DNA from: Kitasatospora terrestris
Lineage (GTDB): Bacteria > Actinomycetota > Actinomycetes > Streptomycetales > Streptomycetaceae
Assembly: GCF_039542905.1 (NCBI RefSeq)
Contig: NZ_BAABIS010000001.1
Location: 5,208,001 to 5,272,000 of the forward strand
Length of the DNA stretch: 64,000 nt
Direction of reading: 5' to 3'
The position numbers and the translations under genes were made by a program. Under the pieces are notes generated by a model. The model searched no databases, had not been told where the DNA came from, and saw only the letters and a program-made list of their open reading frames with translations. Shown in pieces: positions 8,222-16,348 of this stretch. Positions within the stretch are counted from its first letter, which is position 1. The number at the start of each line of letters is the position of its first letter.

Positions 8222-8385
8222 CTGCCTGGTGTCGCGTTGTTGCTCGGTGCGACGTGGAGAACACTACCAGGCCGGTCGGGTGGTCCGTGCACGGGTTTCC
8301 GCGGGCGGGTCGGTGGTGTCGGCCGGGCGGGCGGGGTGGTGGGGGCGAAGTGGGGAAAGGCCGGACGGGGCGGTGGGTGCGCGGC

Positions 8386-8398
8386 TACCCTCGGTGAT
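8386..8398 (+). promoter_or_regulatory. -10 box of a probable leaderless promoter for the response regulator
   Basis: TACCCT (8386-8391) lies exactly 7 nt before the GTG at 8399, and no Shine-Dalgarno sequence precedes that GTG. The same geometry is seen at argS. Confidence 0.5.
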
Positions 8399-8830
8399 GT
8401 GCAGGGAACCTCCGGGCGGGTCCTCGTGGTGGACGACAGCGAGGTGATCCGCCAGCTGATCAGGGTCAACCTGGAGCTCGAGGGCTTCGAGGTGGTGACC
8501 GCCGCCGACGGTGCGGAGTGCCTGGAGGTGGTCCGCCGGGTCGCGCCGGACGTGGTGACGCTCGACGTGGTGATGCCGCGGCTGGACGGGCTGCGAACGG
8601 CGGCCCGGTTGCGCGCGGCGCCGGACACGCACCGGCTGCCGATCGCGATCGTGAGCGCCTGCACCCAGGCGGATCTGCACCGCGGCGAGTCGGTGGGCGT
8701 CGACGGGTACCTGGCGAAGCCCTTCGACCCGGCGGACCTGGTGGCGCTGGTGCAGCGCTTGATGACCTTGGGTGACGCCGACCCGGGCACCGAGGGCCGC
8801 GGCTTCGCGTACGGCTTCGGCGGGCAGTAG
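8399..8830 (+). CDS. Single-domain response regulator (CheY-like receiver)
   Basis: The GTG at 8399 gives 143 residues, one receiver domain with a short tail and no output domain. The acidic pocket is Asp12/Asp13, the phospho-acceptor is Asp56 in TLDVVMPRLDG, and the conserved lysine sits in YLAKPFD. Such stand-alone receivers act by protein-protein contact or in phosphorelays. No kinase is adjacent: tRNA-Arg lies upstream and argS downstream. The partner is unknown. The receiver call is secure. Confidence 0.9.
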   Translation: MQGTSGRVLVVDDSEVIRQLIRVNLELEGFEVVTAADGAECLEVVRRVAPDVVTLDVVMPRLDGLRTAARLRAAPDTHRLPIAIVSACTQADLHRGESVGVDGYLAKPFDPADLVALVQRLMTLGDADPGTEGRGFAYGFGGQ

Positions 8831-8919
8831 CGGGGAGCGGCCAGGATTCTGCTCTGAGCGAACGCGTCGGGGCCTCGGACGATGTTCACCCTGATACGGG
8901 GCGTCTCAACGGGTAAACC

Positions 8920-8938
8920 GGGTGGCGGCCCGCCACCC
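8920..8938. promoter_or_regulatory. Inverted repeat GGGTGGCG-N3-CGCCACCC before argS
   Basis: Eight-base perfect arms (8920-8927 and 8931-8938) end 9 bases before the argS -10 box. The position overlaps the expected -35 region, so an operator is possible; it could instead be a weak terminator for the response regulator gene. Confidence 0.35.
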
Positions 8939-8947
8939 CCTCTCGCC

Positions 8948-8960
8948 TACGCTTGGCGTC
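8948..8960 (+). promoter_or_regulatory. -10 box of a probable leaderless argS promoter
   Basis: TACGCT (8948-8953) is followed by 7 nt and then the argS GTG at 8961, with no Shine-Dalgarno sequence between. Confidence 0.5.
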
Positions 8961-10616
8961 GTGACACCCGCAGAACTCTCCCAGGCAGTCCAGGCCGCAG
9001 TGAGCGCCGCCGTCGAGGCGGGCGACCTGACCGTCGCCGTGCCCGAGCACGTGACGGTCGAGCGGCCCAAGAACAGGGACCACGGCGACTACGCCACCAA
9101 CGTGGCCCTCCAGCTCGCGAAGCCGGCCGGTGTGCCGCCGCGAGCCGTGGCGGAACTGCTGGCGTCCCGCCTGCGAGAGATCACCGGCGTCGCGAAGGTC
9201 GACATCGCCGGTCCGGGCTTCATGAACATCACGCTGGACGCGGCGACCGCCGGCGAGCTGGCCCGCACCATCGTCCACGCGGGCGAGGCGTACGGCCGCA
9301 ACGAGGCACTCAAGGGCCTGAAGATCAACCTGGAGTTCGTCTCGGCGAACCCGACCGGTCCGATCCACATCGGCGGCGTCCGCTGGGCCGCGGTCGGCGA
9401 CTCGCTGGGCCGGATCCTGAAGGCGACCGGCGCCGAGGTCTCCACCGAGTACTACCTGAACGACGCCGGTGTGCAGATCACCAAGTTCGCCGCCTCGCTG
9501 CAGGCCGCCGCGAACGGGCGCGAGGTGCCGGAGGGCGGCTACGTCGGCGAGTACATCGTCGACATCGCCAAGCAGATCACCGGTGGTGCGCCGGGCGTGC
9601 TCGACCTGCCCGAGGACGAGCAGCTCAAGGTCTTCCGGGCCGAGGGCCTGAAGCTGATGGTCGCCGAGATCAAGCGGTCGATGGACGAGTTCGGGGTCCA
9701 CTTCGACACCTACTTCTCCGAGCAGACGCTGCACGACTCCGGTGCCGTCGAGCAGGCGATCGAGCGGCTGCGCGAGCAGGGCCACGTCTTCGACCAGGAC
9801 GGCGCGATCTGGCTGCGCACCACCGACTTCGGTGACGACAAGGACCGCGTCCTGATCAAGGCGGACGGCGAGACGACCTACTTCGCCGCCGACGCCGCGT
9901 ACTACCTGAGCAAGCGCGACCGGGGCGCCGAGGTCTCGGTCTACATGCTCGGTGCCGACCACCACGGCTACGTCAACCGCCTCAAGGCCATCGCCGCCTG
10001 CGCGGGTGACGACAAGGACCGCAACATCGAGGTGATGATCGGCCAGTTCGTGAAGATGGTCCGCGACGGCCAGGAGGTCCGGCTCTCGAAGCGTGCGGGC
10101 AACATCATCACGATCGACGACGTGGTCGACTGGATCGGCGTGGACGCCGCCCGCTACACGCTGGCCCGGTCCTCCACGGACTCGACGATCACGCTGGACA
10201 TCAACGTCCTGACGAGCCAGACCAACGAGAACCGCGTCTTCTACGTGCAGTACGCGCACGCCCGGATGTCCTCGCTGGCCCGCAAGGCGGCCGAGCTGGG
10301 CATCACGCGCTCGGACGAGTTCAAACCGGAGCTGCTCGCCACCGAGTGGGAGGCCGACCTGCTCGGCCAGCTCGGCGAGTTCCCGCGCGTCATCGCCGCC
10401 GCCGGCGAGCTGCGCGAGCCGCACCGGGTCGCGCGGTACCTGGAGGACCTGGCCGGTGCCTACCACCGGTTCTGGGACAACTGCATCGTCCTGCCGAAGG
10501 GCGACGACGAGGTCACGGACCTGACGCACGCCCGGCTCTGGCTGGTCGACGCGACGCGGACCGTGCTCGCCAACGGCCTCACGCTGCTGGGTGTTTCGGC
10601 ACCCGAGCGGATGTAA
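8961..10616 (+). CDS. argS: Arginyl-tRNA synthetase
   Basis: A 551-residue class I synthetase that charges tRNA-Arg with arginine using ATP. Family features in order are the N-terminal additional domain (near NRDHGDYATNVAL), the HIGH-type motif HIGG (about residues 136-139) in PTGPIHIGGVRWAAVGDSL, the KMSKS-loop equivalent RLSKRAGN, and the C-terminal anticodon-binding helical domain ending in LLGVSAPERM. The GTG start at 8961 is chosen for its leaderless -10 spacing and family length; an in-frame start further upstream (8922) would add 13 atypical residues. lysA follows after a hairpin, as in many actinobacteria. Confidence 0.97.
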   Translation: MTPAELSQAVQAAVSAAVEAGDLTVAVPEHVTVERPKNRDHGDYATNVALQLAKPAGVPPRAVAELLASRLREITGVAKVDIAGPGFMNITLDAATAGELARTIVHAGEAYGRNEALKGLKINLEFVSANPTGPIHIGGVRWAAVGDSLGRILKATGAEVSTEYYLNDAGVQITKFAASLQAAANGREVPEGGYVGEYIVDIAKQITGGAPGVLDLPEDEQLKVFRAEGLKLMVAEIKRSMDEFGVHFDTYFSEQTLHDSGAVEQAIERLREQGHVFDQDGAIWLRTTDFGDDKDRVLIKADGETTYFAADAAYYLSKRDRGAEVSVYMLGADHHGYVNRLKAIAACAGDDKDRNIEVMIGQFVKMVRDGQEVRLSKRAGNIITIDDVVDWIGVDAARYTLARSSTDSTITLDINVLTSQTNENRVFYVQYAHARMSSLARKAAELGITRSDEFKPELLATEWEADLLGQLGEFPRVIAAAGELREPHRVARYLEDLAGAYHRFWDNCIVLPKGDDEVTDLTHARLWLVDATRTVLANGLTLLGVSAPERM

Positions 10617-10642
10617 GCACTACCCCCCCCATGCGCACAGCG

Positions 10643-10681
10643 GGGGCGGCTGACCGGTCGACGGAGACCGGTCGCCGCCCC
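10643..10681 (+). terminator. Hairpin terminator between argS and lysA
   Basis: Stem GGGGCGGC (10643-10650) with GCCGCCCC (10674-10681), continued inside by ACCGGTC (10653-10659) with GACCGGT (10666-10672). No U-tract follows, so termination may be partial. Confidence 0.55.
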
Positions 10682-10708
10682 TCGCCATAGGTCGAGGAAG
10701 TCTGAGAC

Positions 10709-12103
10709 ATGAGCCGATCCGCCCACCCCGCAGGCCCCCGGCACGGCGACGTGCTCCCCGAGGGCCACTACCAGGCACCGCCGAGCGATCTGAACGCGCT
10801 GGACCCCAAGGTGTGGTCGCAGACCGTGGCCCGCGACGCCGAGGGCGTGGTGACCGTCGGCGGCGTGGACGTGAAGTCGCTGGCGGCCGAGTTCGGCACC
10901 CCGGCGTACGTGATGGACGAGGCGGACTTCCGCGCCCGGGCCCGGGCCTGGCGGGACGCCTTCGGCGGCGACGCGGACGTGTACTACGCGGGCAAGGCGT
11001 TCCTGTCGAAGGCGGTCGTGCGCTGGCTGCACGAGGAGGGCCTGAACGTCGACGTGTGCAGCTCGGGCGAGCTGAACGTGGCGCTGGCGGCGGGGATGCC
11101 GGCCGAGCGGATCGCGCTGCACGGCAACAACAAGTCGGTGCGCGAGCTGGAGCAGGCCGTGAAGGCCGGGGTCGGGCACATCGTGGTCGACTCCTACCAG
11201 GAGATCGAGCGGCTGGCGGCGATCGCCGGGGCGCAGGGCGTGCGGCAGCCGGTGCTGATCCGGATCACGGTCGGCGTGGAGGCGCACACCCACGAGTTCA
11301 TCGCGACCGCGCACGAGGACCAGAAGTTCGGCCTGTCGCTGAACGGCGGCGCCGCGGCGGAGGCGGTCCGCCGGGTGCTGGCGCACCCGGAGAGCCTGGA
11401 GCTGCGCGGCATCCACTCGCACATCGGCTCGCAGATCTTCGACTTCGCCGGGTTCGAGGTGGCCGCCCGCCGGGTGGTCGGCCTGCTGGCGGAGATCCGG
11501 GACGAGCACGGCGTCGAGCTGCCGGAGATCGACCTGGGCGGCGGTCTGGGCATCGCGTACACCAGCGAGGACGACCCGCGCAGCCCGGCGGAGATCGCGG
11601 CCTCGCTGGCGGAGATCGTCCGCCGGGAGTGCGCGGCGGCCGAGCTGACCGCGCCGCGCCTGAGCGTGGAGCCGGGCCGGGCGATCGTCGGCCCGACCGC
11701 GTTCACGCTGTACGAGGTGGGCACCGTCAAGCCGCTGGAGGCCTTGCGGACGTACGTCAGCGTGGACGGCGGCATGTCCGACAACATCCGCACCGCGCTG
11801 TACGACGCCGAGTACTCGGTGGCCCTGGTGTCGCGGACCAGTGACGCGGCGCCGATGCTGGTCCGCGTGGTCGGCAAGCACTGCGAGTCGGGCGACATCG
11901 TGGTCCGGGACGCCTTCCTGCCGGCCGACCTGGCGCCCGGCGACCTGATCGCCGTCCCGGCGACCGGCGCGTACTGCCGCTCGATGGCGAGCAACTACAA
12001 CCACGCGCTGCGCCCCCCCGTGCTGGCGGTGCGCGAGGGCGCGGCCCGGGAGATCGTCCGTCGGGAGACGGAGGAGGATCTCCTGCGGCTGGATATCGGC
12101 TGA
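10709..12103 (+). CDS. lysA: Diaminopimelate decarboxylase
   Basis: A 464-residue PLP enzyme of fold type III that decarboxylates meso-diaminopimelate to lysine, the last step of the pathway. The PLP lysine is Lys96 in YYAGKAFL. Other family signatures are the HGNNKS segment, RGIHSHIGSQIFD, the glycine-rich phosphate-binding DLGGGLGIAY, VEPGRAIVG and the C-terminal CESGD and GAYCRSMASNYN, whose Cys and Tyr complete the active site across the dimer. The ATG at 10709 is the first in-frame start with a matching N-terminus. It begins the lysine/threonine gene block. Confidence 0.97.
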   Translation: MSRSAHPAGPRHGDVLPEGHYQAPPSDLNALDPKVWSQTVARDAEGVVTVGGVDVKSLAAEFGTPAYVMDEADFRARARAWRDAFGGDADVYYAGKAFLSKAVVRWLHEEGLNVDVCSSGELNVALAAGMPAERIALHGNNKSVRELEQAVKAGVGHIVVDSYQEIERLAAIAGAQGVRQPVLIRITVGVEAHTHEFIATAHEDQKFGLSLNGGAAAEAVRRVLAHPESLELRGIHSHIGSQIFDFAGFEVAARRVVGLLAEIRDEHGVELPEIDLGGGLGIAYTSEDDPRSPAEIAASLAEIVRRECAAAELTAPRLSVEPGRAIVGPTAFTLYEVGTVKPLEALRTYVSVDGGMSDNIRTALYDAEYSVALVSRTSDAAPMLVRVVGKHCESGDIVVRDAFLPADLAPGDLIAVPATGAYCRSMASNYNHALRPPVLAVREGAAREIVRRETEEDLLRLDIG

Positions 12104-12236
12104 CGAAATTCTTGTCTCAGAACGTGGACCGGCCGTAGATCCCACGGGAAAGTCCCGGAGACTGGTAGGACCGAATAGCGTGCGGGTCCGGTGGAGGACC
12201 CGGCGGAGACCGAAGAATGCAGAGCGGAGTCGGATG

Positions 12237-13526
12237 ATGCGTACGCGCCCGCTGAAGGTGGCGTTGCTGGGTTGTGGTGTGGTGGGCTCCGAGGTGGCGC
12301 GCATCATGACGACGACGTCCGACGACCTCGCCGCGCGCGTCGGCGCCCCGGTCGAGCTCGCCGGGATCGCGGTCCGCCGGGCCGGTCGCCCGCGTCCGGG
12401 GGTGCCGGAGCACCTGCTCACCACCGATGCCGAGGCGCTGGTCGCCCGGGACGACATCGACGTGGTGGTCGAGGTGGTGGGCGGCATCGAGCCGTCCAAA
12501 CACCTCATCCTCAAGGCCTTCGAGAACGGCGCCTCGGTGGTCTCGGCCAACAAGGCGCTGCTTGCCCAGGACGGCGCGGAGCTGCACGCCGCGGCCGAGC
12601 GGGCCGGGGTCGACCTGTACTACGAGGCCGCGGTGGCCGGCGCGATCCCGCTGATCCGCCCGCTGCGCGAGTCGCTGGCCGGCGACAAGGTCAACCGGGT
12701 GCTGGGCATCGTCAACGGCACCACCAACTTCATCCTCGACAAGATGGACACCTCCGGCGCCGGGTACTCCGAGGCGCTGGAGGAGGCCACCGCGCTGGGC
12801 TACGCCGAGGCCGACCCGACCGCCGACGTGGAGGGCTTCGACGCCGCCGCGAAGGCCGCGATCCTGGCCGGCATCGCCTTCCACACCCGGGTGACCGCCG
12901 CCGAGGTGTACCGCGAGGGCATCACCGAGGTGACCGCCGCGGACATCGCCTCCGCGAAGGCGATGGGCTGCGTGGTGAAGCTGCTGGCGATCTGCGAGCG
13001 GTCGGCCGACGGCGAGTCGGTCACCGCCCGGGTGCACCCGGCGATGATCCCGCTCAGCCACCCGCTGGCCTCGGTCCGCGAGGCGTACAACGCGGTGTTC
13101 GTCGAGGCCGAGGCGGCCGGCCGGCTGATGTTCTACGGACCGGGCGCGGGCGGCTCGCCGACCGCCTCGGCGGTGCTGGGCGACCTGGTGGCGGTCTGTC
13201 GCAACAAGCTCAACGGCGCCACCGGCCCGGCGGACTCGGTCTACACGCAGCTTCCGGCCAGGACCATGGATGAGGTGGTCACCCGCTACCACGTCAGCCT
13301 CGACGTGGACGACCGTGCGGGTGTGCTGGCCCAGGTCGCGTCGGTCTTCGCGGAGCACGGCGTCTCCATCGACACCGTGCGCCAGCAGGGCCGCGACGGC
13401 GACGCCTCGCTCGTCGTGGTCACCCACCGGGCCACCGACGCCGCCCTGTCGGCGACGGTCGACAAGCTGCGCGCGCTGGACAGCGTGCGTGACGTGGCCA
13501 GCATCATGCGGGTCGAAGGGGAGTAG
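12237..13526 (+). CDS. hom: Homoserine dehydrogenase
   Basis: A 429-residue enzyme that reduces aspartate semialdehyde to homoserine with NAD(P)H. It shows the Rossmann glycine motif GCGVVG near the N-terminus, the catalytic-domain signature NGTTNFILDKM, GYAEADPTADVEGFDAAAK, and a C-terminal ACT domain (VSLDVDDRAGVLAQVASVF), the expected site of feedback control by threonine. Two adjacent ATGs occur at 12234 and 12237; the second is 7 nt from GGAG (12226-12229). thrC follows after 9 bases, so the two genes are probably co-transcribed. Confidence 0.96.
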   Translation: MRTRPLKVALLGCGVVGSEVARIMTTTSDDLAARVGAPVELAGIAVRRAGRPRPGVPEHLLTTDAEALVARDDIDVVVEVVGGIEPSKHLILKAFENGASVVSANKALLAQDGAELHAAAERAGVDLYYEAAVAGAIPLIRPLRESLAGDKVNRVLGIVNGTTNFILDKMDTSGAGYSEALEEATALGYAEADPTADVEGFDAAAKAAILAGIAFHTRVTAAEVYREGITEVTAADIASAKAMGCVVKLLAICERSADGESVTARVHPAMIPLSHPLASVREAYNAVFVEAEAAGRLMFYGPGAGGSPTASAVLGDLVAVCRNKLNGATGPADSVYTQLPARTMDEVVTRYHVSLDVDDRAGVLAQVASVFAEHGVSIDTVRQQGRDGDASLVVVTHRATDAALSATVDKLRALDSVRDVASIMRVEGE

Positions 13527-13535
13527 GAACCTACG

Positions 13536-14624
13536 ATGAACGCAGTCATCGCCAGAGGAGCGCACACCCACCAGTGGCGCGGCCTGATCGAGGAGTACCG
13601 GGACCGCCTGCCGGTCACCGACTCCACCCCCGTGGTCACCCTCCTGGAGGGCGGCACGCCGCTCGTACCCGCCCAGGTGCTCTCCGAGCGCACCGGCTGC
13701 GAGGTCTACCTCAAGGTCGAGGGCGCCAACCCGACCGGCTCCTTCAAGGACCGCGGGATGACCATGGCCATCTCCAAGGCCAAGGAGGACGGCGCCCAGG
13801 CCGTCATCTGCGCCTCCACCGGCAACACCTCGGCGTCCGCGGCCGCGTACGCGGTGCGCGCCCGGATGGTCTCCGCGGTGCTGGTGCCGCAGGGCAAGAT
13901 CGCCCTCGGCAAGATGGGCCAGGCGCTGGTGCACGGCGCGAAGATCCTCCAGGTGGACGGCAACTTCGACGACTGCCTCACGCTGGCCCGCGAACTGTCC
14001 GAGAAGTACCCGGTCGCGCTGGTCAACTCGGTGAACCCGGTGCGCATCGAGGGCCAGAAGACCGCCGCCTTCGAGATCGTCGACATGCTCGGCGACGCCC
14101 CCGACATCCACGTGCTGCCGGTCGGCAACGCGGGCAACATCACCGCCTACTGGAAGGGCTACCGCGAGTACGCGGAGGACGGCCTGGCCACCCGCAAGCC
14201 CCGGATGTGGGGCTTCCAGGCGTCCGGCTCGGCCCCGATCGTGGACGGCGCCCCGGTGCTGAAGCCGCAGACCATCGCGACCGCGATCCGGATCGGCAAC
14301 CCGGCCTCCTGGGACTTCGCGCTGGCCGCGCGGGACGATTCCGGCGGCCTGATCGACAAGGTGACCGACCGTCAGATCCTCGCGGCGTACCGCCTGTTGG
14401 CCGCGCAGGAGGGCGTCTTCGTGGAGCCCGCCTCGGCCGCCTCGGTGGCCGGCCTGCTGGCCAAGGCGGAGGCCGGCCTGGTCGACCCGGGCCAGCGGAT
14501 CGTCTGCACCGTCACCGGCAACGGCCTGAAGGACCCGGACTGGGCGGTGGCCGGTGCGCCGCAGCCGCAGGTCGTCCCGGTCGACCCGGAGGCCGCCGCC
14601 CGGCGCCTCGGCCTGCTGGACTGA
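13536..14624 (+). CDS. thrC: Threonine synthase
   Basis: A 362-residue fold-type II PLP enzyme that converts O-phosphohomoserine to threonine. The PLP lysine is Lys71 in TGSFKDRGM; the phosphate-binding loop is GNAGN, and ASTGNTSASAAAYA is the substrate-side loop. The ATG at 13536 follows an AGGAA by 7 nt. It is tightly linked to hom (9-base gap) and followed by a terminator-like hairpin, so thrB downstream is probably transcribed separately. Confidence 0.97.
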   Translation: MNAVIARGAHTHQWRGLIEEYRDRLPVTDSTPVVTLLEGGTPLVPAQVLSERTGCEVYLKVEGANPTGSFKDRGMTMAISKAKEDGAQAVICASTGNTSASAAAYAVRARMVSAVLVPQGKIALGKMGQALVHGAKILQVDGNFDDCLTLARELSEKYPVALVNSVNPVRIEGQKTAAFEIVDMLGDAPDIHVLPVGNAGNITAYWKGYREYAEDGLATRKPRMWGFQASGSAPIVDGAPVLKPQTIATAIRIGNPASWDFALAARDDSGGLIDKVTDRQILAAYRLLAAQEGVFVEPASAASVAGLLAKAEAGLVDPGQRIVCTVTGNGLKDPDWAVAGAPQPQVVPVDPEAAARRLGLLD

Positions 14625-14640
14625 CGTCGTCTCACCAGGT

Positions 14641-14668
14641 GGGCCGGTCCCCTTTCGGGGGCCGGCCC
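14641..14668 (+). terminator. Terminator hairpin after thrC
   Basis: GGGCCGGTCCCC (14641-14652) pairs with GGGGGCCGGCCC (14657-14668) over 12 bp including one G-T, with a TTTC loop. It lies 16 bases past the thrC stop and lacks a U-tract. Confidence 0.75.
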
Positions 14669-14913
14669 ATTCCGGATCCATATCGCGTCGATTCCGGTGC
14701 GGTTTTCTGCGCACTTTCCGGCCAGAAGCGGCAACACGGCCGATCAAAGAGGAGCGGGGTGTACCGCTCTTGAACCTCTCTTCGATACTCTGGTCGGGCG
14801 GGCCGCGCCCGTTCCGCTGCGCGCGCACTCCGTCCCGCCGTCGTCACGCGTCGGCGCCGTAACACGTCGGCCCCGTTGTCCGGGCCACCCTCACTCCCAG
14901 GAGAGTTCACCGC

Positions 14914-15831
14914 ATGGCCGGTCCCGCGTTCCGCGCCGCCGCCGTCCGGGTCCGGGTTCCCGCGACCAGCGCCAACCTCGGTCCGGGATTCGACGCCTTC
15001 GGGCTCGCCCTGGGTCTGTACGACGACGTGGTCGTCCGGGTCGCCGACTCCGGCCTGACCGTGGACATCGCCGGCGAGGGCGCCGACGACCTGGCCCGTG
15101 ACGAGCGCCACCTGGTGGTCCGCTCGATGCGCGCCGCCTTCGACCGCCTCGGCGGCCAGCCGCGCGGCCTCGAAGTGGTCTGCGCCAACCGCATACCGCA
15201 CGGCCGCGGCCTCGGCTCCTCCTCCGCCGCGATCTGCGCCGGCATCGTCGCCGCCCGCGCGGTCACCATCGGCGGCGCCTCCGCGCTGGACGACGACGCG
15301 CTGCTCGCCCTCGCCTCCGAGATCGAGGGCCACCCCGACAACGTCGCCGCCTGTCTGCGCGGCAACTTCACCGTCGCCTGGACCGACGAGGAGAGCGCGA
15401 GGACCATCACGCTCGACCCGTCCGACCGGGTCGTGCCGGTCGTCTTCATCCCGTCCACCGAGGTGCTCACCGAGACCGCCCGGGGCCTGCTGCCGAAGAC
15501 CGTCCCGCTGGCCGACGCCGCGCTCAACGCCGGCCGCGCCGCGCTGATGGTCGAGGCCCTCACCCGCCGCCCGGAGCTGCTGCTCACGGCCACCGAGGAC
15601 CGGCTGCACCAGGACTACCGCGCCTCCGCCATGCCCGACAGCGCCGCGCTGGTCGCCGCGCTGCGCACCGAGGGCGTCCCGGCCGTCATCTCCGGCGCCG
15701 GTCCGACCGTGCTCGCGCTCACCGACGAGGCGCACGCCGACAAGGTGCTGGACTTCGCCGGTCCGCAGTTCGCGGCGCACCGGCTGGAGCTCGACCGCAC
15801 CGGCGCGACCGTGCTCCCGCTCGACATGTGA
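14914..15831 (+). CDS. thrB: Homoserine kinase (GHMP family)
   Basis: A 305-residue GHMP kinase that phosphorylates homoserine to O-phosphohomoserine, the substrate of ThrC. Family motifs are the N-terminal VPATSANLGPGFDAFGLAL, the ATP-binding PHGRGLGSSSAAICAG, and the C-terminal ISGAGPTVLAL. The ATG at 14914 follows AGGAGAG at good spacing. The 245-base gap from the thrC hairpin and the strong ribosome binding site suggest its own promoter somewhere in 14670-14900, which I could not place confidently. Confidence 0.97.
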   Translation: MAGPAFRAAAVRVRVPATSANLGPGFDAFGLALGLYDDVVVRVADSGLTVDIAGEGADDLARDERHLVVRSMRAAFDRLGGQPRGLEVVCANRIPHGRGLGSSSAAICAGIVAARAVTIGGASALDDDALLALASEIEGHPDNVAACLRGNFTVAWTDEESARTITLDPSDRVVPVVFIPSTEVLTETARGLLPKTVPLADAALNAGRAALMVEALTRRPELLLTATEDRLHQDYRASAMPDSAALVAALRTEGVPAVISGAGPTVLALTDEAHADKVLDFAGPQFAAHRLELDRTGATVLPLDM

Positions 15832-16348
15832 GACGGACACGATTGACAACGCAAGGGCTGGGGAATGTGTCAGGGGGTCGGTAGTGTTAACCTCATTGCT
15901 GCACCAGATGCCCTCCGGGGCGCGGTGCGACGCGTCCCGATCCCGATCTCCCGTCCACTCGGCGGGGGCCGGAAGCACGGGACCACGATTCTCCGGGAGT
16001 CCGCCACACCGCGTACGCAGCCTGCCTGCGCGACTGCGGCCCATCCCGAAGCCGTGACGGCACCAGACTCCCCCCGGCGGCAGCCTCCGCAGTGAGGCAC
16101 GGCCGGGCAGGGGCCCGGGGTTCCCGCCACGCGACGGGGGCCCGGGTATCAAGGCGCAGCGGGGTCGGCACGAGTACCGACCGTCCGCGCCACTTCGCAC
16201 CACAGTGCACCGCACTCGCAGCTCCTCCGGAAGATCAACTCTTTCGGGGGAATCCCGCCTCGGACCAGCGCGCAGAGACGTTGGTCAGGACAGCACAACC
16301 GGTCGCCGAGCCAGACAGGCCGACGTCCGCTCCAGGGAAGGACCCTTA
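15832..16348 (+). promoter_or_regulatory. 517-bp gap: rho promoter region and long 5' leader
   Basis: No certain gene lies here. TTGACA occurs at 15843-15848 and a -10-like TAGTGT at 15882-15887; their spacing is too long for one promoter, so either could belong to a different one. The sequence after about 15890 would form a leader of some 450 nt before rho. It contains GC-rich self-complementary stretches around 16100-16145 and an 84-codon open frame (16092-16349) whose stop overlaps the rho GTG by one base. Long leaders are common for autoregulated rho genes; regulation here is inferred. Confidence 0.5.

Noticed and set aside
5841..8264. An 807-codon minus-strand open frame covering the protease gene and repeat block
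   Set aside because: It runs through a terminator, a tRNA and two genes; the protein is low complexity and reflects the repeats.
15843..15887. TTGACA (15843-15848) with TAGTGT (15882-15887) as one rho promoter
   Set aside because: The spacing of 33 nt is incompatible with one sigma-70 type promoter. Kept only as separate weak elements in the leader description.
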